From the NCBI GenBank assembly GCA_902706235.1, contig CACSJR010000019.1, positions 43,244 through 107,243 of the forward strand: a DNA stretch of 64,000 nt, written 5' to 3'. This DNA comes from Citrobacter sp. 18056 (lineage in GTDB: Bacteria > Pseudomonadota > Gammaproteobacteria > Enterobacterales > Enterobacteriaceae). Numbering within the stretch: position 1 is the stretch's first letter; each line of letters begins with the position of its first letter. The position numbers and the translations under genes were made by a program. The notes beneath the pieces are model-generated. The model was not told the DNA's origin, made no database searches, and saw nothing but the letters and a program-made list of their open reading frames with translations. Below are positions 18,077-26,925 of this stretch, one piece after another.

Positions 18077-19588
18077 ATGGCCGAATCCACCCCCTTGCTC
18101 CAGCTCACAGGCATCAGCAAATTCTTCCCCGGCGTGCGCGCCCTGGAGAATGTGCAACTTAACCTGTGGCCCGGAAAAGTCACCGCGCTGATTGGCGAAA
18201 ACGGTGCCGGAAAGTCCACGCTGGTCAAAGTGATGACCGGTATTTATCAGCCCGACGAGGGCGATATTTTGTATAAAGCGATCCCCATCCAGCTGCCCAC
18301 GCCAGATTCTGCCCACAAAGTGGGGATCACCGCGATCCATCAGGAAACCGTGCTATTTGATGAACTGTCGGTCACCGAAAACATTTTTGCCGGGCAGTAC
18401 GTCTGTAAGGGCTTTCTGAAGAAACTCGACTGGCCGGAAATGCATCGCCGTGCCCAGGCGCTGCTGTCGAGGCTTGAAGTGCAGATTGACCCACGCGCCA
18501 CGCTGAAAACCCTGAGTATCGCCCAGCGCCATATGGTCGCCATCGCCCGCGCACTCTCGTTTGATGCCCAGGTGGTGATTCTCGACGAACCGACTGCGGC
18601 CCTGTCTCAGCATGAAATTCTGGAGTTTTATCAAATCGTTGAACGCCTGAAACAGGACGGCAAAGCCATTCTGTTTATCTCGCACAAATTCGACGAAATC
18701 TTCGAGCTGGCCGATCACTACACCATTCTGCGCGACGGTGCATTCGTGGGCGCAGGTGATATCCACGGTATTACCGAAGAAAAAATGGTGGCGATGATGG
18801 TGGGGCGCGCCATTACCCAGACCTTCCCGAAAGTCACCTGCGAACCCGGTGATACGGTGCTGGAAGTGAAAGACTTATGCCATCCGACTGAATTTGCACA
18901 TATCGATTTCAGCCTGCGCAAAGGCGAGATTCTCGGCTTTTACGGCCTGGTCGGTGCCGGACGTACCGAGTTGATGCAGGCGCTGTCCGGTGTGACGCAG
19001 CCGTCATCCGGCGAAATTGTCCTGAACGGCCAGACCGTACACTTCCGCCAGCCCGCCGATGCTATTCAGGCCGGGATTGTTTGCGTACCGGAAGAACGGC
19101 AAAAACAGGGGGCGATCATTGCGCTGCCGATCGCGCAAAACATCAGCTTGCCGCAGTTGCGGAAGCTTAACCCGAATGGCGTGTTACACGAAGAACGGGA
19201 ATGGAAACTCGCGGACGACTACGCCAGGCGTTTACAGGTCAAAGCCTCCAGCTGGCGGCAAGCCGTTGAAACGCTGTCCGGCGGTAACCAGCAGAAGGTG
19301 GTGATCGGTAAATGGCTTGCGACTCATCCCGAGGTGATCATCCTCGACGAACCGACCAAAGGCATTGATATCGGCTCCAAAGCGGCGGTACATCAGTTCA
19401 TGTCTGAGCTGGTGGGGCAAGGTCTGGCGGTGATCATGGTGTCATCCGAACTGCCCGAAGTGATGGGCATGGCGGACCGCATCATCGTGATGCACGAAGG
19501 GCTGATGGTCGCGGAATACCGCGCGGGCGACGCGACGGCGGAAGTTATCGTCAGCGCTGCCAGCGGTGCAAACAGGGAGGCGGCATAA
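18077..19588 (+). CDS. rhaT: Rhamnose ABC transporter, double ATPase
   Basis: Cytoplasmic sugar ABC ATPase of about 503 residues with two nucleotide-binding domains. The first has Walker A GENGAGKST near residue 41 and Walker B VVILDEPTAAL. The second starts with the GFYGLVGAGRTEL degenerate P-loop and has signature LSGGNQQKVV and Walker B VIILDEPTKGID. This is the RbsA/MglA/XylG layout. Two ATGs in tandem (18074 and 18077) follow GGAG; the second has the better spacing. The rhizobial name rhaT is a homonym of the symporter gene at 675. The stop TAA overlaps the next start as TAATG. Confidence 0.88.
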   Translation: MAESTPLLQLTGISKFFPGVRALENVQLNLWPGKVTALIGENGAGKSTLVKVMTGIYQPDEGDILYKAIPIQLPTPDSAHKVGITAIHQETVLFDELSVTENIFAGQYVCKGFLKKLDWPEMHRRAQALLSRLEVQIDPRATLKTLSIAQRHMVAIARALSFDAQVVILDEPTAALSQHEILEFYQIVERLKQDGKAILFISHKFDEIFELADHYTILRDGAFVGAGDIHGITEEKMVAMMVGRAITQTFPKVTCEPGDTVLEVKDLCHPTEFAHIDFSLRKGEILGFYGLVGAGRTELMQALSGVTQPSSGEIVLNGQTVHFRQPADAIQAGIVCVPEERQKQGAIIALPIAQNISLPQLRKLNPNGVLHEEREWKLADDYARRLQVKASSWRQAVETLSGGNQQKVVIGKWLATHPEVIILDEPTKGIDIGSKAAVHQFMSELVGQGLAVIMVSSELPEVMGMADRIIVMHEGLMVAEYRAGDATAEVIVSAASGANREAA

Positions 19589-20592
19589 TGTTGAAATCTC
19601 TGCTTAAACACCGCGAAGCCCTGCTGGCTGCGGTGATTGTGCTGTTAGTCGCCGCCATCGGCAGCCGCACGCCGTCGTTCATCGCCCCGGGTAATCTGGT
19701 GGAAATGTTCAACGATACGGCCATCCTTATCATTCTCGCCCTCGGCCAGATGATGGTGCTGCTGACCAAAGGCATCGACCTGTCGATGGCCGCCAATCTG
19801 GCCCTCACCGGCATGATTGTGGCACTGCTCAATTTCCACCATCCGGACATTCCGGTGATTGCCCTGCTGGCGCTGGCCACCCTGCTCGGCCTGCTGATGG
19901 GCATCATCAACGGGCTACTGGTGTGGAAACTGGGTATTCCGGCGATTGTGGTAACGCTCGGCACCATGAGCATTTATCGCGGGATTATTTTTCTGCTGTC
20001 CAACGGCGGCTGGGTGAACTCGAATCAGATGAGCGCGGATTTTCTTGGCCTGCCGCGTGCCTCGCTGTTAGGGCTGCCAGTACTGAGCTGGTGCGCCATC
20101 GCCGGGCTGCTCATCGTTGGGTATTTCCTGCGTTACAGCCGCACCGGCCGTTCGCTTTATACTGCCGGCGGCAACGCCACGGCGGCGTATTACACCGGAA
20201 TCAACGCCGGGAAAATGCAGTTTGTTAGCTTCTGCCTTTCCGGCGCGCTCGCCGGGTTCTGCGGTTATTTATGGATCTCCCGCTTCGCCGTGGCCTATGT
20301 CGATGTCGCCAACGGCTTTGAGCTACAGGTTGTCGCCGCCTGCGTGATCGGCGGGATCAGCACCATGGGCGGCACCGGGCGCGTGCTCGGCTGTCTGTTT
20401 GGCGCGCTGTTCCTCGGCGTTATCAACAACGCCTTACCGGTTATCGGTGTATCGCCGTTCTGGCAGATGGCGATTTCCGGTGCGGTGATTGTGATTGCGG
20501 TGGTGCTCAACGAGCGCGGCAACAAACGCAAAGGTCGCCTCATCCTGCGCGATGCGGCGCTGGCCCGGCAAAAACTGGCGGTGAAACCATGA
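19588..20592 (+). CDS. rhaP: Rhamnose ABC transporter permease 1
   Basis: A 334-residue inner-membrane permease of the RbsC/BPD_transp_2 family with about eight to ten hydrophobic segments. Family motifs are LALGQMMVLLTKGIDLSM, GTMSIYRGI and CVIGGISTMGGTGRVLG (the coupling-helix region that meets the ATPase). It overlaps the ATPase gene by one base (TAATG) and the next permease by four (ATGA), so the three are translationally coupled. It is one of the two halves of the membrane channel. Confidence 0.88.
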   Translation: MLKSLLKHREALLAAVIVLLVAAIGSRTPSFIAPGNLVEMFNDTAILIILALGQMMVLLTKGIDLSMAANLALTGMIVALLNFHHPDIPVIALLALATLLGLLMGIINGLLVWKLGIPAIVVTLGTMSIYRGIIFLLSNGGWVNSNQMSADFLGLPRASLLGLPVLSWCAIAGLLIVGYFLRYSRTGRSLYTAGGNATAAYYTGINAGKMQFVSFCLSGALAGFCGYLWISRFAVAYVDVANGFELQVVAACVIGGISTMGGTGRVLGCLFGALFLGVINNALPVIGVSPFWQMAISGAVIVIAVVLNERGNKRKGRLILRDAALARQKLAVKP

Positions 20593-21593
20593 GCAAAATG
20601 CTGACTTCTGACGCTGTGCAAAACGCGTCACCCGCCCCGTCATTTTTCCAGCGCCTGGCGTGCTGGGAAGGCTTTCTTCTGGCGGTCACCCTCGCGGTGT
20701 TCGTGGTGAATGCGTTCGCCTCGCCCTATTTTCTCAACATCTGGAACCTGTCAGATGCCACCTTCAACTTCACCGAAAAAGCGATCATCGTGTTGCCGAT
20801 GGCGATGCTGATCATCGCCCGTGAAATTGACCTGTCGGTGGCAGCGATCATCGCATTGAGTTCTACGGCGATGGGCTTTTGCGCCGTGGCGGGAATGGAT
20901 ACGCCTCTGTTGGTGTGCGTGGGGCTGGGCGTGGGCGTGTTGTGCGGATTAGTGAACGGGCTGTTGGTCACCCGGCTGAACCTCTCTTCCATCGTTATTA
21001 CCATTGGCACCATGAGCCTGTTCCGCGGCATTTCCTACATTTTGCTCGGCGATCAGGCGCTGAATCACTATCCGGCGAGCTTCGCATGGTTTGGTCAGGG
21101 CTACGTCTGGGGCGCGCTGTCATTTGAGTTTGCGCTGTTTATCGTGCTCGCGGCGGTGTTCACCTTCGTATTGCACAAAACCAACTTTGGTCGCCGCACC
21201 TTTGCGATTGGCAATAACCCGACCGGCGCGTGGTTTTCGGGCATTAACGTTAAACGCCACAACCTGATGCTGTTTGTGCTGGTCGGGCTGATGTCCGGCC
21301 TTGCTGCGGTGCTGCTGACGTCGCGTTTGGGCAGCACGCGCCCGACCATTGCGCTGGGTTGGGAATTATCAGTGGTGACGATGGCAGTGCTCGGCGGCGT
21401 CAATATTCTTGGTGGCTCCGGCAGCATGGTGGGCGTGATTATCGCCGCCTTCCTGATGGGGCTGGTGACCTTTGGCCTGAGCCTGCTCAACGTGCCGGGC
21501 ATCGTGATGTCAATCATCATCGGCGCGATGCTGATCGTGGTGATTTCCCTGCCGATTATTACTCGCAGAGTGCTGCGACGAAGACGGAATTAA
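20589..21593 (+). CDS. rhaQ: Rhamnose ABC transporter permease 2
   Basis: Second 334-residue RbsC-type permease, paralogous to the one before it, with the parallel motifs VLPMAMLIIAREIDLSVAA, GTMSLFRGISY and AVLGGVNILGGSGSMVG. It presumably pairs with RhaP to form a heterodimeric channel, as in rhizobial RhaPQ. It starts inside the end of rhaP (ATGA overlap). A short REP-like remnant follows before the dehydrogenase gene. The N-terminal 20 residues are polar, so the first membrane segment starts near residue 28. Confidence 0.88.
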   Translation: MSKMLTSDAVQNASPAPSFFQRLACWEGFLLAVTLAVFVVNAFASPYFLNIWNLSDATFNFTEKAIIVLPMAMLIIAREIDLSVAAIIALSSTAMGFCAVAGMDTPLLVCVGLGVGVLCGLVNGLLVTRLNLSSIVITIGTMSLFRGISYILLGDQALNHYPASFAWFGQGYVWGALSFEFALFIVLAAVFTFVLHKTNFGRRTFAIGNNPTGAWFSGINVKRHNLMLFVLVGLMSGLAAVLLTSRLGSTRPTIALGWELSVVTMAVLGGVNILGGSGSMVGVIIAAFLMGLVTFGLSLLNVPGIVMSIIIGAMLIVVISLPIITRRVLRRRRN

Positions 21594-21594
21594 C

Positions 21595-21620
21595 GCCGGA
21601 TGGCGGGTGCCATCGGGCAG
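21595..21620. repeat. Short REP-like remnant
   Basis: GCCGGATGGCG followed by GCCATCGGGCA resembles one degenerate REP palindrome in the 56-base gap between the second permease and the dehydrogenase gene. Confidence 0.45.
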
Positions 21621-21649
21621 TAAAATCAGCAATATTAAGGAGAATAAGC

Positions 21650-22798
21650 ATGAGTTTTATGTTGGCACTACCAAAAATCAGCCTGCACGGCGCGGGCGCA
21701 ATTACGGATATGGTTGAACTGGTGGCGGGGAAACAGTGGGGTAAAGCGCTGATTGTCACCGACGGACAGCTGGTAAAAATGGGCCTGCTCGATTCCCTGT
21801 TTACCGCGCTGGATGCGCACCAGATGTCTTATCACCTGTTCGATGAGGTGTTCCCTAACCCGACGGAAGCGCTGGTGCAAAAAGGCTATCAGGCCTGGCA
21901 TGACGCCAGTTGCGATTTCATTATCGCCTTTGGCGGCGGCAGCCCGATTGACACCGCCAAAGCCGTCAAAATCCTTACCGCCAACCCAGGCCCTTCCACG
22001 GACTATTCCGGCGTAGGCAAAGTGAAGCACCCCGGCGTGCCGCTGGTGGCGATTAACACCACCGCCGGAACCGCCGCGGAGATGACCAGTAACGCGGTGA
22101 TCATCGACAGCGTGCGTCAGGTAAAAGAAGTCATCATCGACCCGAATATCATCCCGGATATCGCTGTGGACGACGCCAGCGTGATGCTCGATATTCCGGC
22201 CTCCATCACTGCGGCAACCGGCATGGACGCGCTAACGCATGCGGTCGAAGCTTTTGTCTCCGTGGGCGCGCATCCGCTGACCGATGCTAACGCGCTGGAA
22301 GCCATTCGCCTGATTACGCTGTGGCTGCCAAAAGCGGTGGAAGATGGACATAATCTCGACGCGCGCGAACAGATGGCGTTCGGCCAGTATCTGGCGGGTA
22401 TGGCATTTAACAGCGCTGGATTGGGGCTGGTCCACGCACTGGCCCATCAGCCAGGCGCGACGCATAATCTGCCACACGGCGTCTGCAACGCCATCCTGTT
22501 GCCAATCATCGAAAACTTTAACCGTCCAAACGCCGTTGCCCGCTTCGCTCGTGTCGCACAGGCGATGGGCGTCGACACCCGCGGCATGAGTGACGAAGCG
22601 GCAAGCATGGCGGCGATTCAGGCGATTCGTGACCTGAGCGCCCGCGTCGGTATTCCTGCAGGTTTCAAAGAACTCGGCGTCACCCGGGCCGATATTGAAG
22701 GCTGGCTGGATAAAGCCCTCGCCGACCCGTGCGCGTCCTGTAACCCACGCACCGCCAGCCGCGACGACGTGCGCGAGCTGTATCTGGAGGCATTATGA
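21650..22798 (+). CDS. fucO: Lactaldehyde reductase, iron-type alcohol dehydrogenase
   Basis: Group III iron-activated dehydrogenase of 382 residues in the FucO/YiaY family. It has the NAD-binding [13 protein letters not shown], the [13 protein letters not shown] loop, and metal-ligand segments [13 protein letters not shown] and [20 protein letters not shown]. It reduces L-lactaldehyde from the aldolase step to L-1,2-propanediol. E. coli uses FucO from the fuc operon for this; here a dedicated copy lies in the rha operon. The ATG at 21650 follows AAGGAGAAT. The stop overlaps rhaM by 4 bases. By sequence it is nearer to YiaY than to FucO, so the symbol rests on context. Confidence 0.85.
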   Translation: MSFMLALPKISLHGAGAITDMVELVAGKQWGKALIVTDGQLVKMGLLDSLFTALDAHQMSYHLFDEVFPNPTEALVQKGYQAWHDASCDFIIAFGGGSPIDTAKAVKILTANPGPSTDYSGVGKVKHPGVPLVAINTTAGTAAEMTSNAVIIDSVRQVKEVIIDPNIIPDIAVDDASVMLDIPASITAATGMDALTHAVEAFVSVGAHPLTDANALEAIRLITLWLPKAVEDGHNLDAREQMAFGQYLAGMAFNSAGLGLVHALAHQPGATHNLPHGVCNAILLPIIENFNRPNAVARFARVAQAMGVDTRGMSDEAASMAAIQAIRDLSARVGIPAGFKELGVTRADIEGWLDKALADPCASCNPRTASRDDVRELYLEAL

Positions 22799-23109
22799 TC
22801 CGTAAAGCGTTTGTCATGCAGGTCCACCCGCATACACACGAAGAATATGAACGTCGCCACAACCCGATCTGGCCCGAACTGGAAGCGGTGCTGAAAGCCC
22901 ATGGCGCGCACCATTACGCCATTTATCTCGATAAGGCCCGCAACCTGCTCTTCGCGACGGTAGAAATCGAGTCAGAAGAACGCTGGGACGCCGTCGCCAA
23001 CACCGATGTGTGTCAGCGCTGGTGGAAATTCATGGGTGAAGTGATGCCGTCAAATCCGGATAACAGCCCGGTGAGCGCGGAGCTGAAAGAAGTGTTCTGG
23101 CTGGAGTAA
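22795..23109 (+). CDS. rhaM: L-rhamnose mutarotase RhaM
   Basis: A 104-residue protein identical in length to E. coli RhaM (YiiL). It interconverts alpha and beta anomers of L-rhamnose, which speeds supply of the form used by the isomerase. The key residues known from the E. coli enzyme are kept at the same numbers: Tyr18, His22 and Trp76. It overlaps the dehydrogenase gene (ATGA) and closes the rha operon. A hairpin follows at 23119-23145. In E. coli rhaM is next to frvA; here about 7.3 kb of accessory genes separate them. Confidence 0.96.
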   Translation: MIRKAFVMQVHPHTHEEYERRHNPIWPELEAVLKAHGAHHYAIYLDKARNLLFATVEIESEERWDAVANTDVCQRWWKFMGEVMPSNPDNSPVSAELKEVFWLE

Positions 23110-23113
23110 GCCT

Positions 23114-23320
23114 CTACCTGTCCTCCCCAAACGCAGGGGAGGACAACAATTTGTTCGCCATATTATCCAGACGTGTTTTCACTTTTCGCATGGTATAGGC
23201 GTGAACGATCGGCCCAAACTTATTGGTCGTTTTGTCATCTTTCAGTAAAGGGGTACCGATAAACGCCACAAATGCCGCATTCGGCAACGCCTGCCTAGCC
23301 TCAATCACCGCCAGTGGCAA
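23114..23320 (-). pseudogene. HsdR-like type I restriction subunit fragment
   Basis: A 68-codon frame on the minus strand contains ALPNAAFVAFIGTPLLKDDK, then TTNKFGPIVHAYTMRKV. This matches the helicase motif III region (PNA.FI.FTGTPL and FG..IHTYTM) of type I restriction HsdR subunits. No helicase motif I or II, nuclease domain or hsdM/hsdS partner is nearby, and a stop lies in frame just before it. The last 13 codons coincide with the rha terminator hairpin. It is read as a decayed leftover of a larger restriction gene. The match is by recall of the family, not by search. Confidence 0.5.
23119..23145 (+). terminator. Hairpin ending the rha operon
   Basis: TGTCCTCCCC and GGGGAGGACA form a perfect 10-bp stem with a 7-base loop just after rhaM. 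The following sequence ACAATTTG is not a clean T-run, so activity is likely but not certain. Confidence 0.6.
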
Positions 23321-23436
23321 TTAACTGTTCTGCTGCCTGATGCTCTTTGCCGATGGTGCAGGAACCCCCTCCCGATAGTCAATTCTGTGATTAATCTCGC
23401 GCTGCGCGATTTCTCCATTATGTTATGTTCCCACCA

Positions 23437-23454
23437 AACTGGCATACGCCAGTT
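23437..23454. promoter_or_regulatory. Palindromic operator candidate before the GH4 gene
   Basis: AACTGGC and GCCAGTT flank ATAC, forming an 18-base perfect-arm palindrome 20 bases before the GH4 start. A TATGTT -10 element at 23424-23429 would place the operator right over the transcription start. It may be bound by the GntR regulator at the end of this operon. Confidence 0.5.
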
Positions 23455-23473
23455 ACACATGGAGAACCAGGCA

Positions 23474-24784
23474 ATGGAAAGACTCAAAGTGGTCACACTC
23501 GGCGGTGGCTCTGGCTATACCCCGGAATTGATTGACGGTTTTATCCGTCGCTACCAGGAACTGCCGGTCAGTGAGTACTGGCTGGTCGATATTGATGCGG
23601 GAAAAGAGAAACTGGAGATTGTCGGCGCACTCGCCCAGCGGATGGTGAAAAAAGCAGGCATCGATATGACCGTTTATCTCACCACCGATCTGGATAAGGC
23701 CCTGGCTGGCGCGGATTTTGTCACCACCCAAATTCGCGTGGGGCAACTTGCCGCGCGTATTCAGGATGAAAAAATCCCGCTGCGCTATGGCGTGCTGGGC
23801 CAGGAAACCACCGGACCAGGCGGGTTTATGAAAGCGCAACGCACCATTCCCGTACTGCTTGATTTATGCCGCAAAATGGAACAGCTGTGCCCGGATGCAT
23901 GGCTGATTAACTTCACTAATCCGGCAGGCATGGTGACGGAAGCGCTTTCTCGGCACTCCGCCATAAAATCACTGGGCATTTGCAGCGGCGCAAACAGCAT
24001 GATGCGGGATATCGCCACGGCGTATGGTGTGGAAAGAGAGGATGTGTATGCCCGGGTGATGGGGTTAAATCACCTGATCTTCGCCGATCGGATCGCGGTT
24101 AAAGGCCAGGATCTGACCGACGATTTCATCGAGAAACTGGCTCAGGGCGTGGGCGGCAACCAGCTCAAAAACATTCCTGATATTGGCCTTCCCGCACAAT
24201 TCATCCGCGCACTGAAGCTCTATCCGCTCTCCTATCTGAAGTATTTTTATCTCAGCCGGGAAGTGGTAGAGCATGAGCTCCAGGCGCTTGAACACGGCGG
24301 CACGCGCGGCGAACAATCACTGGTTATCGAAAAATCCCTGTTTGAACTCTATCGCGACCCGAATTTATGCGAAAAACCTGCGGCGCTTTCCGCCCGCGGC
24401 GGAGCGCTTTATTCCGATACGGCATGTTCAATTATCAGCTCTATTTACAACAACAAGCGCGAAATCCACGTGGTGAATGTACCCAACCAGGGCGCCACAC
24501 CGGATTTAGCCGACACGTCCGTGATTGAAACCAACGCCGTTATAGATGCACACGGCGCACATCCTTTGGCTTATGGGCGGCTTCCTGCAGCGATAAAAGG
24601 GCTGATTCAGAGCGTAAAAGCCTTTGAGGAGCTGACGGTTGAAGCGGCAATGACCGGCGATAAATCGACGGCCCTGCTGGCCTTAGCGTCGCATCCGCTG
24701 GTGCCCTCCGTCGCCGTTGCAGAGCACATTCTGTCCGACTATCTGGCGGCGAACCGCGACTATTTGCCGCAATACACGCTGTAA
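23474..24784 (+). CDS. GH4 6-phospho-glycosidase
   Basis: A 436-residue glycoside hydrolase family 4 enzyme. These use NAD and a divalent metal and cleave 6-phospho-sugars by a redox mechanism. It has the N-terminal dinucleotide loop TLGGGSGYTPEL, the GQETTGPGGF segment, the metal-ligand Cys in GICSGANSMM and the metal-ligand His in GLNHLIF. It most resembles 6-phospho-beta-glucosidases of the CelF/LicH/ChbF type. The ATG at 23474 with GGAG nine bases upstream is chosen over ATG 23459. It is followed 27 bases later by a PTS EIIC, which fits intake and cleavage of a phosphorylated disaccharide. The true sugar is unknown. Confidence 0.9.
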   Translation: MERLKVVTLGGGSGYTPELIDGFIRRYQELPVSEYWLVDIDAGKEKLEIVGALAQRMVKKAGIDMTVYLTTDLDKALAGADFVTTQIRVGQLAARIQDEKIPLRYGVLGQETTGPGGFMKAQRTIPVLLDLCRKMEQLCPDAWLINFTNPAGMVTEALSRHSAIKSLGICSGANSMMRDIATAYGVEREDVYARVMGLNHLIFADRIAVKGQDLTDDFIEKLAQGVGGNQLKNIPDIGLPAQFIRALKLYPLSYLKYFYLSREVVEHELQALEHGGTRGEQSLVIEKSLFELYRDPNLCEKPAALSARGGALYSDTACSIISSIYNNKREIHVVNVPNQGATPDLADTSVIETNAVIDAHGAHPLAYGRLPAAIKGLIQSVKAFEELTVEAAMTGDKSTALLALASHPLVPSVAVAEHILSDYLAANRDYLPQYTL

Positions 24785-24811
24785 CGCCGACGGTATTTAC
24801 AGGGAGTAAAT

Positions 24812-26071
24812 ATGAACGATTTTCTTGAGAACAGCGTCGTCCCGGTGCTGGTTAAAATTGGTAATAACGTGGTGCTGGTTGCCGTGCGAAACGGGATTGC
24901 GTTTACCCTACCGTTTATTATCGCCGGTAGTATTTTCCTCATCATTGCTAATTTGCCCATTCCGGGCTGGAGCGAGTGGCTCGGCGACTATGCCACGCTG
25001 CTGAGCATTCCGGTGCAGGCCACGTTTGGCGCAATTGGTTTGATTGCCGCTATTGGCATCAGTTACCACCTCGCCAAACATTACGCGCTGGACGGCCTGA
25101 GCTGCGCCTGTATTACGGTCGCGGTGTTTTTGTTATCGCAACTGGATGACCACCATAAGATTAACGTCGATAATTTTGGCGCCGCCGGGCTTTTTTCCGC
25201 CATCATCCTCTCGGTATTGACGGTGTATATCGTGCGTTTTTTCATTGTGCATAAGCTCTACATCAAAATGCCCGAGGGTGTGCCGCCTGCCGTTTTGCAG
25301 TCATTCGTCAGCCTGGCGCCAGCCTGCGTCTGCTTAGGACTAATTTGGCTGGTGCGCGTGGTGCTCAATTTCGATATCAATGCATTTTTCACGCTGATAC
25401 TCAGCCCGCTGGTTCGCGGGCTGGATACGCTACCCGGCATGCTGGTACTGGTGGGTTTGATCTCACTTCTGTGGTGTTGCGGCATTCATGGCACCAATGT
25501 TCTGTCGGGGATCACCAGCCCGATTTTCCTTACGTTTATCGCCGAAAATACCCAAGCGTATCTGTCACATCAGCCCATTCCACACATCAATGCCGAAGGG
25601 TTTTACACCATCTTTATTTGTTCGGGAGGTTCCGGGGCGACAATGGGGCTGGTACTGGCGATGATGTGGTCGAAGAGCCGCTATTACAAGTCAATTGGCC
25701 GGGTTTCCTTTGGCCCGGCGCTGTTCTGCATCAACGAGCCGGTGATTTTTGGCGTCCCGATGGTATTCAACCCGCTGATGATGATCCCCTTAATCGCCAC
25801 GCCGATGGTGATTTGTACCTGCTCGTGGCTGCTGATGTCGTTTGGCATTATCGGTAAACCGGTATTACAGGTCCCCTGGACCATGCCCCCCATCCTTAAT
25901 GCGTATTTTGCCACGGGCGGCAATATTCCGGCCGCTATCTGGTCAGGCTGTATGGTCATTATCTCAGCCGTGATGTATTTCCCGTTCTTTAAGATGCTAG
26001 AGAAAAAACAACTACTACAGGAGCGGGTAGAAATGCAGATGCAGGAAACCCAATTGCGTGAGCACGCGTAA
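24812..26071 (+). CDS. PTS lactose/cellobiose-family EIIC permease
   Basis: A 419-residue membrane permease of the lactose/cellobiose/chitobiose EIIC family with about ten hydrophobic segments. Family features are the N-terminal VLVKIGNNVVLVAVRNGI stretch, the CGIHGTNV loop, GGSGATMGLVLAMM and the FCINEPVIFGVPMVFNP motif. It carries no IIA or IIB domain, and none is encoded next to it. It must therefore take phosphate from IIA/IIB proteins encoded elsewhere, perhaps a chb-type pair. It follows the GH4 gene by 27 bases and precedes the GntR regulator. AGGGAG precedes the start. Confidence 0.9.
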   Translation: MNDFLENSVVPVLVKIGNNVVLVAVRNGIAFTLPFIIAGSIFLIIANLPIPGWSEWLGDYATLLSIPVQATFGAIGLIAAIGISYHLAKHYALDGLSCACITVAVFLLSQLDDHHKINVDNFGAAGLFSAIILSVLTVYIVRFFIVHKLYIKMPEGVPPAVLQSFVSLAPACVCLGLIWLVRVVLNFDINAFFTLILSPLVRGLDTLPGMLVLVGLISLLWCCGIHGTNVLSGITSPIFLTFIAENTQAYLSHQPIPHINAEGFYTIFICSGGSGATMGLVLAMMWSKSRYYKSIGRVSFGPALFCINEPVIFGVPMVFNPLMMIPLIATPMVICTCSWLLMSFGIIGKPVLQVPWTMPPILNAYFATGGNIPAAIWSGCMVIISAVMYFPFFKMLEKKQLLQERVEMQMQETQLREHA

Positions 26072-26105
26072 ACTTCAGGGCGTGGAAACACGCCCCTCCG
26101 ATCAA

Positions 26106-26118
26106 CAGTGTTATACTG
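26106..26118. promoter_or_regulatory. Operator-like palindrome before the GntR gene
   Basis: CAGTGTTATACTG is a near-perfect inverted repeat (CAGT and ACTG arms) that overlaps a TATACT -10-like element, about 32 bases before the regulator start. It could be an autoregulatory site. Its sequence differs from the palindrome at 23437-23454. Confidence 0.35.
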
Positions 26119-26149
26119 GTTCCTTTTATTGCTCACTGATACCTCTTTT

Positions 26150-26878
26150 ATGGTTGCCCGTTACATCGAAATTAAGAACAGCATCAAAGACGATATTCTG
26201 CATAAGCGCTACCGGGTGGGGGAAAAGATCCCTTCCGAGAGAGAACTGGCGCTGATTTACGGCGTGACGCGGGTGACGCTACAAAAATCGATGCACCTAC
26301 TGGAGCAGGAAGGCTTCATTGAGCGGATCCACGGGAAAGGGATGTTTGTCACCCGGGTTATCGAAGATAACGTGTATATGCTTAACAACGGCGCCAGCGA
26401 TACCGTCCTCGGTTTTTCCCGTGAGTTTCATCTTCAGGCAAAAATCTCCAGCCGCCTCATTAGCCATAAATTGCTGCCCGCGACGCCTGAGATTGCGCAA
26501 CAACTGGCAGTCTTACCGGGGCAGCACGTGCACTTCATCCGCCGCGTGAGACTGATTGATAATACGCCGGTGCTGGTTGAGGACTCATGGATTAATGCAG
26601 CAGTCATTACCGAGATCCCCGATACTTTGCTGAATGAAGGCTCACTATATGAATATATCGAAACCTACACTGGCAAAAAAATTAAGTTCTACAACTCGGT
26701 GATTGAAGGCGGCCTATTTTCCAGAGAGATGGCTGACCTGCTGGGTATCGCGCCTGGCTTGCCAATGTTAAAGGTTTCCGGCGTCACCAAACTCGAAGAT
26801 GGCACCATCTTCAACTATTCGTTCAGCTATAATCGGGCCGATAAATTCAAAATAAAAAACAACTGGGTCGGAAAGTAA
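26150..26878 (+). CDS. GntR-family (HutC/UTRA) transcriptional regulator
   Basis: A 242-residue repressor-type protein. Residues about 1-70 are a winged helix-turn-helix (RVGEKIPSERELALIYGVTRVTLQKSMHLLEQEGFIERIHGKGMFV). Residues about 90-235 are a UTRA ligand-binding domain, including FIRRVRLIDNTPVLVEDSW. UTRA regulators usually bind a phosphosugar, so it probably senses the GH4 substrate or product and controls the GH4-EIIC operon. The ATG at 26150 gives the usual short N-terminus MVARYIEIKNSIKDDIL; longer forms would add an unlikely hydrophobic leader. A strong terminator follows directly. Confidence 0.9.
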   Translation: MVARYIEIKNSIKDDILHKRYRVGEKIPSERELALIYGVTRVTLQKSMHLLEQEGFIERIHGKGMFVTRVIEDNVYMLNNGASDTVLGFSREFHLQAKISSRLISHKLLPATPEIAQQLAVLPGQHVHFIRRVRLIDNTPVLVEDSWINAAVITEIPDTLLNEGSLYEYIETYTGKKIKFYNSVIEGGLFSREMADLLGIAPGLPMLKVSGVTKLEDGTIFNYSFSYNRADKFKIKNNWVGK

Positions 26879-26880
26879 AA

Positions 26881-26906
26881 AGCGCCTGTCATCAGGCGCT
26901 TTTTTG
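26881..26906 (+). terminator. Intrinsic terminator after the GntR gene
   Basis: AGCGCCTG, TCAT loop, CAGGCGCT, then a T-run: a textbook Rho-independent terminator just after the stop codon. The preceding A-run makes it potentially usable from the convergent porin gene as well. Confidence 0.92.
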
Positions 26907-26925
26907 CTCACATTTAATTAAATTC

